A stretch of 64,000 bases of DNA from Cohnella herbarum. Its GTDB lineage: Bacteria > Bacillota > Bacilli > Paenibacillales > Paenibacillaceae. Each line of letters starts with the position of its first letter. Position 1 is the first letter of the stretch. The stretch lies in the NCBI RefSeq assembly GCF_012849095.1, contig NZ_CP051680.1, positions 1,550,001 through 1,614,000 on the forward strand, in the 5' to 3' direction. Shown here one piece after another: positions 18,220 through 25,655 of this stretch. The position numbers were made by a program, and so were the translations under genes. Below the pieces are notes generated by a model. The model was not told the DNA's origin and did not search any database. It saw only the letters and a program-made list of their open reading frames with translations.

Positions 18220-18708
18220 TTACTTGATGTCTCGTTCTTCAATAGGAAAATATAAATAAAGTTCCTCGTTTGCTTCTACTGGGTTGTAGAATTCATGTAT
18301 TGCTCCAACAATTGTATATTGGTTAGTTGGTAAATAATCATTGATCATATAATTGAATATCTCTTGATATGTACTTTGACTGCATTTCATTACTGCAAAT
18401 TTATATGAAGGAACTATCCATTTTGTCCATCCAATTGGAGCAATCGAGTTCTCCAACACTTCACATCCAGCTAAATATTTACCCTGATCTGTCCAACGTT
18501 TAAAGCTCTCGGATAAGTCACTCATCGCCCCCCAAAGCCCAACGATATTACCTTCCGCATCAGTCTTTGCTAATGTCCGAATCTCTTCAAAGTTATTATT
18601 TGCTTCTTGCCAAAGGGGATAAATCCAATCTTGGCTGTCGGCTGCAAAGCCCTGTCCTAACTTTCCGATAACTGCAAATGATCCCTTCTTTTCTAAAAAT
18701 GCGGACAT
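18220..18708 (-). CDS. GyrI-like/effector-binding domain protein, second copy type
   Basis: 162 residues. The two-fold effector-binding plan is seen in FAVIGKLGQGFAADSQDWIYPLW, GLWGAMSD, YLAGCEVLEN and YKFAVMKCSQSTYQEIFNYM, ending in LYLYFPIEE. It differs strongly from the copy at 16.6 kb, so this is not a recent duplication. GGAGAG precedes the ATG; that ribosome site directly continues the GTTAGGA end box of element E2. Confidence 0.8.
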   Translation of the reverse strand: MSAFLEKKGSFAVIGKLGQGFAADSQDWIYPLWQEANNNFEEIRTLAKTDAEGNIVGLWGAMSDLSESFKRWTDQGKYLAGCEVLENSIAPIGWTKWIVPSYKFAVMKCSQSTYQEIFNYMINDYLPTNQYTIVGAIHEFYNPVEANEELYLYFPIEERDIK

Positions 18709-18716
18709 ACTACACT

Positions 18717-18800
18717 CTCCTAACGATTTGGCTTAAAGCTGATAACAAGTCTGTAAGGACCGAGGGAAAACCCCCGAACACAAATATGGTGCTATCGGAC
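18717..18800 (-). repeat. attC-like element E2 (short)
   Basis: About 84 bp: plus-strand CCTAACGATTTGG at the left, GGACCGAGGG in the middle and ACAAATATGGTGCTATCGG at the right. The VanZ stop codon TAG is inside the right end box. The inner ATTCACG box is lost. Confidence 0.6.
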
Positions 18801-19319
18801 GATGAGGTCTTCTTTTATCCATTTTCGAAATATGCTTCTGTAAATAATCGTTACAAAATTAAAAAGCATTATCCCAATAATTGCTCCAATGGAGTTTAAT
18901 ATCAAGTCATCTATATCAAATTGTCCCAATCCTAAAATTAATTGAATTACTTCAAGTGATAAACTCGTTAGTGTAGCATACGAAAATATCCTTCGATTAG
19001 AGTTGCTCTTATACATCATTGCAGAAATTATTAATCCAAATGGTATAAAGAGAATTGTATTCCCTACCACATTTATATATCCAATCCTCCAATTCTCATT
19101 ATTAATAACATAATTATAAATAGTTCTGAAAGGAATCAAATTACTATAGTAATAAATTTTGATCTTAATGCTTTCCCAATGAAGTTGAGTTTGTATTCTT
19201 TCAATTATGAACGATTGCGAGTGCGAATATTTAAATAGAACAACCTTGAACAAAATTGAAAGATAAACAAGAAAAATTGACCAAACAATTACAAGGTAAA
19301 TTAATCGTTTGACCTTCAA
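18792..19319 (-). CDS. VanZ-like family membrane protein
   Basis: About 175 residues from a TTG at 19319 that follows GAGGTG; an ATG at 19370 is in frame but lies inside element E3, so it is rejected. Membrane helices and the VanZ pattern are clear: NLIPFRTIYNY, GNTILFIPFGLIIS, LTSLSLEVIQLILGLGQFDIDDLILNSIGAIIG. VanZ gives low-level teicoplanin resistance in Tn1546; most homologues are uncharacterised. Cassette gene of the array. Confidence 0.8.
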   Translation of the reverse strand: MKVKRLIYLVIVWSIFLVYLSILFKVVLFKYSHSQSFIIERIQTQLHWESIKIKIYYYSNLIPFRTIYNYVINNENWRIGYINVVGNTILFIPFGLIISAMMYKSNSNRRIFSYATLTSLSLEVIQLILGLGQFDIDDLILNSIGAIIGIMLFNFVTIIYRSIFRKWIKEDLIVR

Positions 19320-19340
19320 ATTTGTTTTCACCTCAATTTC

Positions 19341-19514
19341 AATTAACGTTCTTACATTCACGACGTCCAATCTCCTTAGATAAGCACCTATCCTAGGGTG
19401 AACGATGTGTCAGGCTAATTCCGCTTCCCTGCTACTGAAATGCTTCTTCTAATCAACTTCAAACTTGTACCGGACCGCGGGGCGTACCCGATGCGTAAAT
19501 GTAGTGTTAGGTAA
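19341..19514 (-). repeat. attC-like element E3 (complete)
   Basis: About 174 bp. In gene orientation it starts with ACCTAAC (exact RYYYAAC), then ATTTACG, and ends with CGTGAAT, an 8-base spacer and GTTAATT. The right outer box is within 25 bp of the next stop codon at 19537. One of the best preserved copies. Confidence 0.78.
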
Positions 19515-19536
19515 TTTCGGCACCTTCCTTTCATTA

Positions 19537-19965
19537 TCAAGAATTATGTTTCTGGCCTTCATAAAGTAACCTTATAAACACATGACCTAAAATAAAAAAG
19601 ATTTGTGGTATCCCGATGTAAAGGGGTATCCCCACTTCCCATAAAACAAAATCCCAGCCAAATAACTTATTCCAATCACCAGAAACAAATTTATCGTTAT
19701 CATTCATCATCTTACTTATTCCGAATACTGTTGATATTAGAATCCAAGTCATAAGCACTATTACACCGATCAGGCCCTTATATCTATTTATAATTCTTGC
19801 AGAGATTAACAACAAAATAGCTAGAATAGAATTGAATATAACAAAAAGATAAATACTGCTTTTAACGTACTGATCATCTACATATTTTAATGGCCATGTG
19901 TCCATTAATAATCCAGCAAATATGAATGAAATGTATATTGCAAAAGCACCTATATAGCCCTTCAT
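19537..19965 (-). CDS. four-helix membrane protein, unknown function
   Basis: 142 residues from the ATG at 19965 with AAGGGAAT upstream; the frame extends through element E4 to 20085 but that part is repeat sequence. Four hydrophobic segments: YIGAFAIYISFIFAGLLM, SSIYLFVIFNSILAILLLIS, GLIGVIVLMTWILISTVFG and GIPLYIGIPQIFFILGHVF. Not recognised. Lies between elements E3 and E4, 28 bp after the E4 end box. Confidence 0.65.
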   Translation of the reverse strand: MKGYIGAFAIYISFIFAGLLMDTWPLKYVDDQYVKSSIYLFVIFNSILAILLLISARIINRYKGLIGVIVLMTWILISTVFGISKMMNDNDKFVSGDWNKLFGWDFVLWEVGIPLYIGIPQIFFILGHVFIRLLYEGQKHNS

Positions 19966-19992
19966 AGCAATATTCCCTTCAGCTCCGATTTT

Positions 19993-20070
19993 ACCTAACG
20001 TTCTTGTATTTACGACGTCCCACCTGCTAACTAATGTTACCGTCTTCAAAGCGTGTACTGAAAATAACAT
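19993..20070 (-). repeat. attC-like element E4 (end boxes kept, middle lost)
   Basis: Plus-strand ACCTAACGTTCTTGTATTTA then CGACGTCCCACC is a near-perfect left end; in gene orientation the end box is GTTAGGT, an exact GTTRRRY. The right half is short and degenerate (GCGTGTACTGAAAATAAC), ending at the VOC stop codon. Confidence 0.7.
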
Positions 20071-20071
20071 T

Positions 20072-20422
20072 CTACTGTTGAGCAAGAATATTTACTAATT
20101 TTCCAAATGGATCTCTTACATAAAATCTTCTCACACCCCAAGGTTCATTTACAGGTCCGTATTCTATCTGAAACCCAGCTTCTCTGATTCTTGTATATGC
20201 GGTATCAACATCGTCAACTTCAATTGATATGTCAGGGGTCGGAGTCTCAGATCCCCCTTGCGAAGCAATTGAAATTTGTACTTTCATATCTTGATCAAAT
20301 CCATAAGTTGTAATCCAACCCTGATCCATTATTAAATGGAGTCCTAGAGCATCTTGATAAAAGGATTTAGCCTTTGAAACAGCATCTGAATGGATGTTTG
20401 TTACAATCCGTTTTACTTTCAT
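20072..20422 (-). CDS. VOC family protein
   Basis: 116 residues: KRIVTNIHSDAVSKAKSFYQDALGL, then DISIEVDDVDTAYTRIREAGF and FYVRDPFGKLVNIL, the two VOC modules typical of bleomycin-resistance/glyoxalase-like proteins. Stop codon adjoins element E4; start is 68 bp from element E5. Substrate unknown. Cassette gene. Confidence 0.85.
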   Translation of the reverse strand: MKVKRIVTNIHSDAVSKAKSFYQDALGLHLIMDQGWITTYGFDQDMKVQISIASQGGSETPTPDISIEVDDVDTAYTRIREAGFQIEYGPVNEPWGVRRFYVRDPFGKLVNILAQQ

Positions 20423-20489
20423 AATTACCCTCCGTTTTGGGTGAAATAGATCTTTTTGATGTCATTGATGTCTCAACTCTCGTGGATTT

Positions 20490-20622
20490 CCGATAACGTT
20501 GTATTCAAGACATCCCACCGACTTAGACCACGAAGTGGCCGGGTGCGGTGCGCTTAGTCGTTGCGGATATGTCCGGTTGATCGAGGGCAAAGGCCGCAGC
20601 ACGTGAATATGGTTTATGCGAT
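20490..20622 (-). repeat. attC-like element E5
   Basis: About 133 bp: plus-strand ATAACGTTGTATTCAAGAC at the left, GATATGTCCGG in the middle, CACGTGAATATGGTTTATGC at the right. Four bases are missing between the outer and inner left boxes relative to E3. Confidence 0.7.
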
Positions 20623-20703
20623 GGTTCGTTCTTCTTGAATTACATTCAAATTTCTTTTGTTGAGTTAATATAATTATTGCTCTTGAATAGGGAGGTTCAC
20701 TTT

Positions 20704-20943
20704 ATGAAATGGTCTACAATTAGAGAAAATTATCCAGAAAAATGGGTTCTAGTTGAAGCAATAGACGCTACATCAGTGAATAGCAACAGGGTTATTAAGA
20801 AAGCTATGAAAATTGAAATGTATAATGGGCTTCCTACTGTTTCCATAAACTTGAAGTATAAATTAGGTTCCATCCAATTAGAACAAGTTCTTATAGAACA
20901 ATGGAAGAGCCATAAGAATGTATGGTGTAGGTGGACAAAGTGA
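20704..20943 (+). CDS. small protein of unknown function, related to the 24.5 kb protease partner
   Basis: 79 residues on the plus strand, opposite to all other array genes. GGGAGG stands before the ATG at 20704. The N-terminus MKWSTIRENYPEKWVLVE parallels MKWDEVQNIYPDQFVKFE of the minus-strand protein at 24480, the partner of an aspartyl-protease-like gene; no protease gene follows here. Function unknown. It sits between elements E5 and E6. Confidence 0.65.
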   Translation: MKWSTIRENYPEKWVLVEAIDATSVNSNRVIKKAMKIEMYNGLPTVSINLKYKLGSIQLEQVLIEQWKSHKNVWCRWTK

Positions 20944-21043
20944 AGTTTGTTACACAATCAGTTTCTGGCATCGTTTTTTTTAGTAGATTTACTCTTAAAT
21001 TAGATTTTGAAAGTTATTCATTTTACTGATTTTATCGAACTTG

Positions 21044-21145
21044 CGTATAACGTTCTTTTATTCATGAATCCTCACCGGCTTAGATAGCTCTTATATTAGC
21101 TGGAGTATGGTTGTCCACTGATTCTGTTCCCCCGAACATAATCAA
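21044..21145 (-). repeat. attC-like element E6
   Basis: Plus-strand TATAACGTTCTTTTATTCAT at the left and TTAGATAGCTC next, shared with E7b; the right end is degenerate (CCCGAACATAATC). Gene-orientation end box GTTATAC. Confidence 0.65.
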
Positions 21146-21154
21146 CTTTTTTGA

Positions 21155-21355
21155 CTACTCAATAGAAATTATTTCTTTCGTTTTTGCATTAACCTTCACA
21201 AAATGATATTTACTTTTGTCTGTTTTCCCTTCATACAAGATTCTCCAACTTAAATCATCCGGTACGAATTCAGCTTGTACCAAGAAGATTTTTATTTGCT
21301 CATTTTCATCTGGAAATGGTATTTTGTTCACCTCAAAAGGCAAATAATTACTCAC
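21155..21355 (-). CDS. small hypothetical protein overlapping the kinase remnant
   Basis: 66 residues from a GTG at 21355, eight bases inside the end of the upstream kinase frame. The sequence is charged, with a C-terminal KYHFVKVNAKTKEIISIE resembling a beta hairpin. Not recognised. It is the last gene of its cassette, before element E6. Confidence 0.45.
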   Translation of the reverse strand: MSNYLPFEVNKIPFPDENEQIKIFLVQAEFVPDDLSWRILYEGKTDKSKYHFVKVNAKTKEIISIE

Positions 21356-22240
21356 TTATACAATCAAAATACTTAGGAGTATTAGTCCATTCTTTATAAT
21401 CAATTGGACCTTTTACTTCTAAAAGTGAGAAGAAATATCTATATGGCTCTCTACATTGCGTCAAATCAGGAAATTCACCTATGCTTTCGTATCCTCTTTT
21501 GAATGCTCGTGCTCCATTTGAAGTTAAATTACATTCAATTGTGACTAAATCTAATTCTCTAGGTCCGATGACATATGCTTCAGTGTCGACTATGGCTGTT
21601 ACCCTCTTATCATCAAATAGTAGTTGACGTGAATCCATGTCCACCATCACAAATGAAGAAATACTAGGTGCCGGATTTACTTGTAGTTTTTTTATAATCT
21701 CATTATGAATCATTTGTTCTTCTTCACTTTTTTTGTAATACTTATTTGATATTTCAGTTATGACTCTGGCGAGCCTAGCATTGAATTGAGAAGTTGGAAA
21801 TCTACAAGTGCCTTTTATGTTCCCACACTCTTTGAAAGTATGTTTATGTATAATCGCTAAGTCTCTTCCGAAATTCTCTAAAAAACTTCAAGGTTGATGT
21901 TGGAAAAAGAACCATTCTTGCCAACCATCATATCAACGACAACAAATTCAACATCATTAATAACTTGTTTCCTTTTCACTTGCGGGATCGAAATTGGACT
22001 GACTTTACTCAGTTCTACATTAATAAACTCTATATCAAATGTTTTGTTTAGTTCAGTTCCAAATAAAGTTCTGCAACCATATAAAAACGGTGCATCGGAA
22101 TCTTCTCGAACTCCCGAAGCCCTGACGACAACTTCTTCTTTTGAAGTTCTGATAAGCCAAACATCACTAGCATGACCACCAAGAGAAATTTGTGATTCAA
22201 TTGGTTCATTAAATAACGCTTGAAAGTTCAAATTAATCAT
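21348..22240 (-). pseudogene. APH-like phosphotransferase broken by one frameshift in a T6 run
   Basis: The N-terminal frame (22240-21878) contains GGHASDVWLIRTSKEEVVVRA; the C-terminal frame (to 21348) contains VMVDMDSRQLLFDDKRVTAI and DTEAYVIGPRELDLV. The two align to the start and end of the intact 35.9 kb kinase. The break is at GAAGTTTTTTAGAG: one extra T would read through LEVFLENFGRDLAIIHKH and on into the second frame without a stop. Total length would be about 298 residues. A sequencing error, recent decay or slippage control are all possible. Confidence 0.75.
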
Positions 22241-22274
22241 TCCTTATAAATTTGAAATAATTTTACCTTCGCTG

Positions 22275-22322
22275 TCCATTTCACTTAGATAGCTCTGCAG
22301 CGTGAATATTGTGTTATCAGAA
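22275..22322 (-). repeat. attC-like element fragment E7a
   Basis: Only the right part remains: plus-strand CTTAGATAGCTCTGCAGCGTGAATATTGTGTTATC. It is followed by 83 bp without a credible gene before element E7b, so two elements are adjacent with no cargo between them. Confidence 0.55.
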
Positions 22323-22405
22323 GTCCTACTTATGTAAGCAACACGCTGTTCGCCTCCTGGATTCTCTGATTGATGTTATCGTTTATTTTTGCTTTGCGCT
22401 GATTT

Positions 22406-22558
22406 CGTCTAACGTTCTTGAATTCACGAAGTCGATCTTCCATAGATAGCTCCTATCTTAGGAAAATCGATGTGTCCGGCTGTTATAACTTCCCCGAAAA
22501 ACCTCTGGCGGACGAGGGACGAATGGCCCGATGCGCGAATATGGTGTAAGGCGATGTC
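22406..22558 (-). repeat. attC-like element E7b (complete)
   Basis: About 153 bp. Plus-strand left end GTCTAACGTTCTTGAATTCA, middle GATGTGTCCGGC, right end GCGCGAATATGGTGTAAGGC. In gene orientation the end box is GTTAGAC, an exact GTTRRRY. Confidence 0.78.
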
Positions 22559-22604
22559 AGCGACTCCTTCGAGCAACTTCCAAAATTAAATTATTCTTGT
22601 CGTT

Positions 22605-23030
22605 CTAAGTTAAAGTCTTTTTGAAATATATTGCGGATTCATCATACCCAATTGCCTTGTAAAATTCACTAGCTCTTCTTGTAGCGAGTGCAACGAGTTT
22701 TGAACCACGACCATAAGCTTTCTCTTCAATTATTTTCATCAATTTCTTTCCAATCCTCTTTCCTCTATATTCTTCTAAAACAATCAACTCTTCTACCCAG
22801 CTTATTAAACCATTTGCGTAAAATGTTGAGTGGTGAAACGACATTGCATATCCTACTAATCTTGATTCCGTTTCTGCTATTACTAAATCAACATTATTAT
22901 TACTTAAGAGTTCTGAAAAAATTCTTGAAAAATCGGTCTTATTAAGTTTATTACTTGTCGCCAGATTCTCCGCTAAAACAAACAACTCTTCTTCATCTTC
23001 TAAATCAGCGTTTCTGTATTTAATATTCAC
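22605..23030 (-). CDS. GNAT family N-acetyltransferase
   Basis: 141 residues with the acetyl-CoA loop VLEEYRGKRIGKKLM near residue 90 and the C-terminal strand ASEFYKAIGYDESAIYFKK. N-terminus MNIKYRNADLEDEEELFVL is typical. Small GNATs are frequent cassette cargo and may acetylate antibiotics or proteins; the substrate is unknown here. Lies between E7b and E8. Confidence 0.88.
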   Translation of the reverse strand: MNIKYRNADLEDEEELFVLAENLATSNKLNKTDFSRIFSELLSNNNVDLVIAETESRLVGYAMSFHHSTFYANGLISWVEELIVLEEYRGKRIGKKLMKIIEEKAYGRGSKLVALATRRASEFYKAIGYDESAIYFKKTLT

Positions 23031-23087
23031 TTAATTCTCTCCTCTCAAGAAAAAAATCATTGGGTAGTTTTAGGTTAGAAATGGATG

Positions 23088-23172
23088 TATCTGCCTGTCT
23101 CCGCTTCCTTAAAAAACAGTTTGGGCAGATCAAGTGCTGAATGGCCCGTAGCGCGAATATTGTGTTAGGTAA
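23088..23172 (-). repeat. attC-like element E8 (left third missing)
   Basis: Plus-strand GGATGTATCTGCC resembles the element middle; the right end GCGCGAATATTGTGTTAGGT is intact and in gene orientation begins ACCTAAC. That box supplies the TAA that would stop the hepT remnant. Confidence 0.65.
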
Positions 23173-23493
23173 TGTCCCCATCTTCTTGAATAGCCTTCAA
23201 TAGTATTGGCTTAATCTCTGGTAAATTTGTTTTGATGATCTGCCAAAATTCCAAAGTACTCATGTATTAAAATATTTCTTACACCTATCATCTGTCTCCA
23301 TTGGATAACAGGGTATTTTATATTAATCTCATCAGGTGCATTTCTTGCTGCTTCGCCCATGCCTTCCAAATTTCTTATTACAGCATCAAACATCATTAAA
23401 ACAAAAGGAATCGTAATCGATTCCTTGGATGTACATTTCAATTTTGTTTATTGATTCTTGGATGTCTTTTAAGTATACGTTTTTCTTCTTCAT
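23165..23493 (-). pseudogene. hepT: HepT-like (DUF86, HEPN) toxin gene with two frame breaks
   Basis: The start MKKKNVYLKDIQESINKIE lies at 23493 and overlaps the antitoxin stop. The frame stops after FCFNDV; a second frame gives DAVIRNLEGMGEAARNAP and the catalytic RNILIHEYFG (HEPN R-x4-H RNase motif), then a short deletion after FGI shifts to WQIIKTNLPEIKPIL. The final TAA sits inside the end box of element E8. Family knowledge: HepT is an RNase inactivated by adenylylation by MntA. Both partners are decayed here. Confidence 0.75.
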
Positions 23494-23778
23494 TGAAATT
23501 GTACCTCATTCATCACTTGTTCCCTCATGAATGGTTTTAGGGCATTTACGGTTACCAGATCTACTGGTTTTTGCCTCCAGATACTCTTTCAATTCAATGA
23601 ATTCAAATCCAACAGGTTTCTTAAATTCCACCAATAAGTCTATATCGCTGTTTTCGGTTTGTTCATCTCTTACAAATGATCCGAGTAATCCGATTTTCTC
23701 TACCGAATAGGTTTCTGACAAATATGCTTTATGTTCATTTATGGTTTTCTGCACTTCATCTTTATTCAAGCGTATCAC
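23490..23778 (-). pseudogene. mntA: MntA-like nucleotidyltransferase antitoxin gene, frameshifted near its end
   Basis: The MNT core GSFVRDEQTENSDIDLLVEF (GSxxR and SDxD) is intact, followed by KPVGFEFIELKEYLEAK. After that the frame changes: the expected KPVDLVTVNALKPFMREQ continues in another frame and ends in a TGA that overlaps the hepT ATG, the usual MntA/HepT arrangement. The open frame instead ends with a 15-residue aberrant tail. Antitoxin activity could survive, since the catalytic part is complete. Confidence 0.75.
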
Positions 23779-23863
23779 CCTCCGTTTTAAGAACTTCGGT
23801 CTTTGATAATATTATAATTCAAAAATACAAATTTGATAAAATGTTCTTATGCTCTAAGGGAAT

Positions 23864-24055
23864 TTCACCCGTTGATTTATTCACAGCGTCCCACCACCCT
23901 AAAGGAACGAAGTGACTGGCCGCGATATGGTTAGGGAGTTGGATGTAAACTCCTTCCGCTTCTTCGTATCTGAGATCACTCCAGTCGAGTCCTCTTCATC
24001 TCCGGTCCGGACCGAGGGGCGAATGCCCCGATGCGTAAATATGGTTTAGGTGAAG
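23864..24055 (-). repeat. attC-like element E9
   Basis: About 190 bp. Plus-strand TTTATTCACAGCGTCCCACC at the left, GGACCGAGGGGCGAATGCCC near the right and GATGCGTAAATATGGTTTAGG at the end. The left outer box is altered (CACCCGTTG). Confidence 0.72.
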
Positions 24056-24085
24056 TTCAATCTCTTCCATGAAATTTCCAATAAA

Positions 24086-24108
24086 AAATCTGCAATTTTC
24101 ATTGCAGA
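24086..24108 (-). terminator. terminator overlapping the protease gene stop
   Basis: Minus-strand TCTGCAAT pairs with ATTGCAGA around GAAA, followed by TTTTTTATT. The TGA at 24099 is inside the hairpin. Confidence 0.85.
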
Positions 24109-24479
24109 CGCTTGAGCTCTAAGTTGAGTAAATCAATATTGAATTTTCCTTTTAGTAAGATATCCAATCCAAGTAGTCCGTTTATATTGTGATACTTAAA
24201 TGATGTAAAATCTAATTCCACATTTTGAATTAAATAATCACCAATTTCAATTGAATCTATCTTTTTAATAAATGCATGCTCTTCTCCGCCGATTCCAAAA
24301 CTAGTTATAAAGTGATCTTCTTTGGTCGCTCTTATATCTAACTCGTCAACTGCATCTTGTGAAAGTAATGTATGGCTTGCTCCTGTGTCAATTACTATAT
24401 TCTCAATTACTTTACTTTGACCTTTAAATTTAATTCTAACCTGGGTAAAGAGGAGTCCATCCTTATATTTAATTTGCAT
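24099..24479 (-). CDS. retropepsin-like aspartyl protease
   Basis: 126 residues. The active-site motif IVIDTGASHTLLS near residue 30 and the later GLLGLDILLKG are the two halves of a pepsin/retropepsin monomer fold; activity would need a dimer. It follows a small gene immediately (TAG then ATG, no gap), with AAGGAGAT as ribosome site. The pair appears to be a conserved two-gene unit. Targets are unknown. Cytoplasmic: no signal peptide or membrane segment. Confidence 0.8.
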   Translation of the reverse strand: MQIKYKDGLLFTQVRIKFKGQSKVIENIVIDTGASHTLLSQDAVDELDIRATKEDHFITSFGIGGEEHAFIKKIDSIEIGDYLIQNVELDFTSFKYHNINGLLGLDILLKGKFNIDLLNLELKRLQ

Positions 24480-24722
24480 CTAAAGGTATCTCCTTAACCC
24501 GATGTTCTTTCTTATTATTACTTCGACCTTATCCTTAGATGTATGGTAAACAAGCGTTCTATTCTTACAATTGAGCAATTCGTGGGTTGCATCCTCATCT
24601 TTGACTGGACCAATCAAAGCAACTTCATCAATAATCTCTTTGTTATCTTCTTCTTTTGAATGCAGTATTTCGAACTTAACAAATTGATCAGGATATATGT
24701 TTTGAACTTCATCCCATTTCAC
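24480..24722 (-). CDS. small partner protein of the retropepsin-like protease
   Basis: 80 residues from a GTG at 24722 that follows GGAGGG; a TTG 15 bases earlier is less likely. It begins MKWDEVQNIYPDQFVKFEI and ends in basic VIIRKNIGLRRYL. Not assigned to a named family by me; a related N-terminus is found in the plus-strand gene at 20704. Tight coupling to the protease suggests a joint role, perhaps inhibitor or substrate (inference). Confidence 0.7.
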   Translation of the reverse strand: MKWDEVQNIYPDQFVKFEILHSKEEDNKEIIDEVALIGPVKDEDATHELLNCKNRTLVYHTSKDKVEVIIRKNIGLRRYL

Positions 24723-24792
24723 GATTGATCCCTCCAATCAAATTAAAATTATTGTACCATTTCTTTATTTAAAAAGCCTTAGATTGAATTTC

Positions 24793-24980
24793 ATCTAACG
24801 TTCTTTTATTCACGACGTCCAACTCCCTTAAGCCCGAAGGGCGGCCGCGATGCGGTTAGTCGGAGCGGATGTGTCCGGCTAAATCTACTTCCATGCTACA
24901 GCAATTGCCTCTTCGAATTTACTTCTAACATCTGCCGGACCGAGGGCCGAATGGCCCGAAGCGTGAATAGGGTTTATGTG
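24793..24980 (-). repeat. attC-like element E10 (complete, right edge of array)
   Basis: About 188 bp. Plus-strand ATCTAACGTTCTTTTATTCA at the left; GGATGTGTCCGGC and GCCGGACCGAGGG form an inner stem; right end AAGCGTGAATAGGGTTTATG. In gene orientation it ends GTTAGAT, an exact GTTRRRY. The stop TAA of the next gene lies in the first box. Confidence 0.8.
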
Positions 24981-25360
24981 ATACTCCTGTCTTCCTCGAT
25001 AATGCAACCCAATCGCCTTAATTCGTTCTTAATATTCAGATATCTTTCCGCTCCAAGTAGTAATTCACTATAAATATACATGTAAGTTCCAGGGTATCCG
25101 TCAAACTTCCTCAGATGGTATCTCAGTAATAAATCAACATGATCCTTATAGAAATATAGACATTCCATTGTTTTCTTATTTTCTTTAACTGTACCGATAT
25201 AATTCTTTAATTCAATGAGTTTCTGTTTTGTAAATATTAAAATATCTTTTATGTCCTCTTCACTTAATAATTCATATGCTTCAGATCTTAAATTCCAATG
25301 GTTTTCAAATATCTCTTTTTGATCTTGCAATATTTCAAAGACGGGTTTAATTAATTTCAA
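24974..25360 (-). CDS. hypothetical protein, helical
   Basis: 128 residues, rich in Glu, Leu and Lys and predicted helical by eye (EEDIKDILIFTKQKLIELKNYIG; LLLRYHLRKFDGYPGTYMYIY). Not recognised; no signal or membrane segment. It is the rightmost cassette gene, with its stop codon inside element E10. The 295 bp to its right hold no gene and no further element that I can see. Confidence 0.6.
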   Translation of the reverse strand: MKLIKPVFEILQDQKEIFENHWNLRSEAYELLSEEDIKDILIFTKQKLIELKNYIGTVKENKKTMECLYFYKDHVDLLLRYHLRKFDGYPGTYMYIYSELLLGAERYLNIKNELRRLGCIIEEDRSIT

Positions 25361-25655
25361 ATCATTTCGTAGTCGCCTTATCTTAAAGTAGTTATAAATT
25401 CTTACTTGATGAATGAGGTATCACCTCTATTCAATGATTTTTAGAGCTCTTCGGGAGTTTCACATAACTCCTAATCTACGAACTTCGCAAATATCCAATA
25501 TCTGAGGAATTCGAGATTTAATTACACTATCCTGCCATAAAACTGAACAAGCTACCGCATTTGGCAGCCTGCTGTCGTAATGCACGAAATGTTATGAAGC
25601 ATTCGGAAATAATAAATTGATCCCTGATTTACGAAGTCCATTTTATAAGTTTTAG

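Noticed and set aside
19320..19370. Upstream ATG start for the VanZ-like gene
   Set aside because: It lies in the end boxes of element E3; the TTG at 19319 after GAGGTG fits better.
16505..24980. MITE family as explanation of the palindromes
   Set aside because: No constant target duplications were seen, ends contain gene stop codons, and copies are confined to this gene set; kept as the main alternative.
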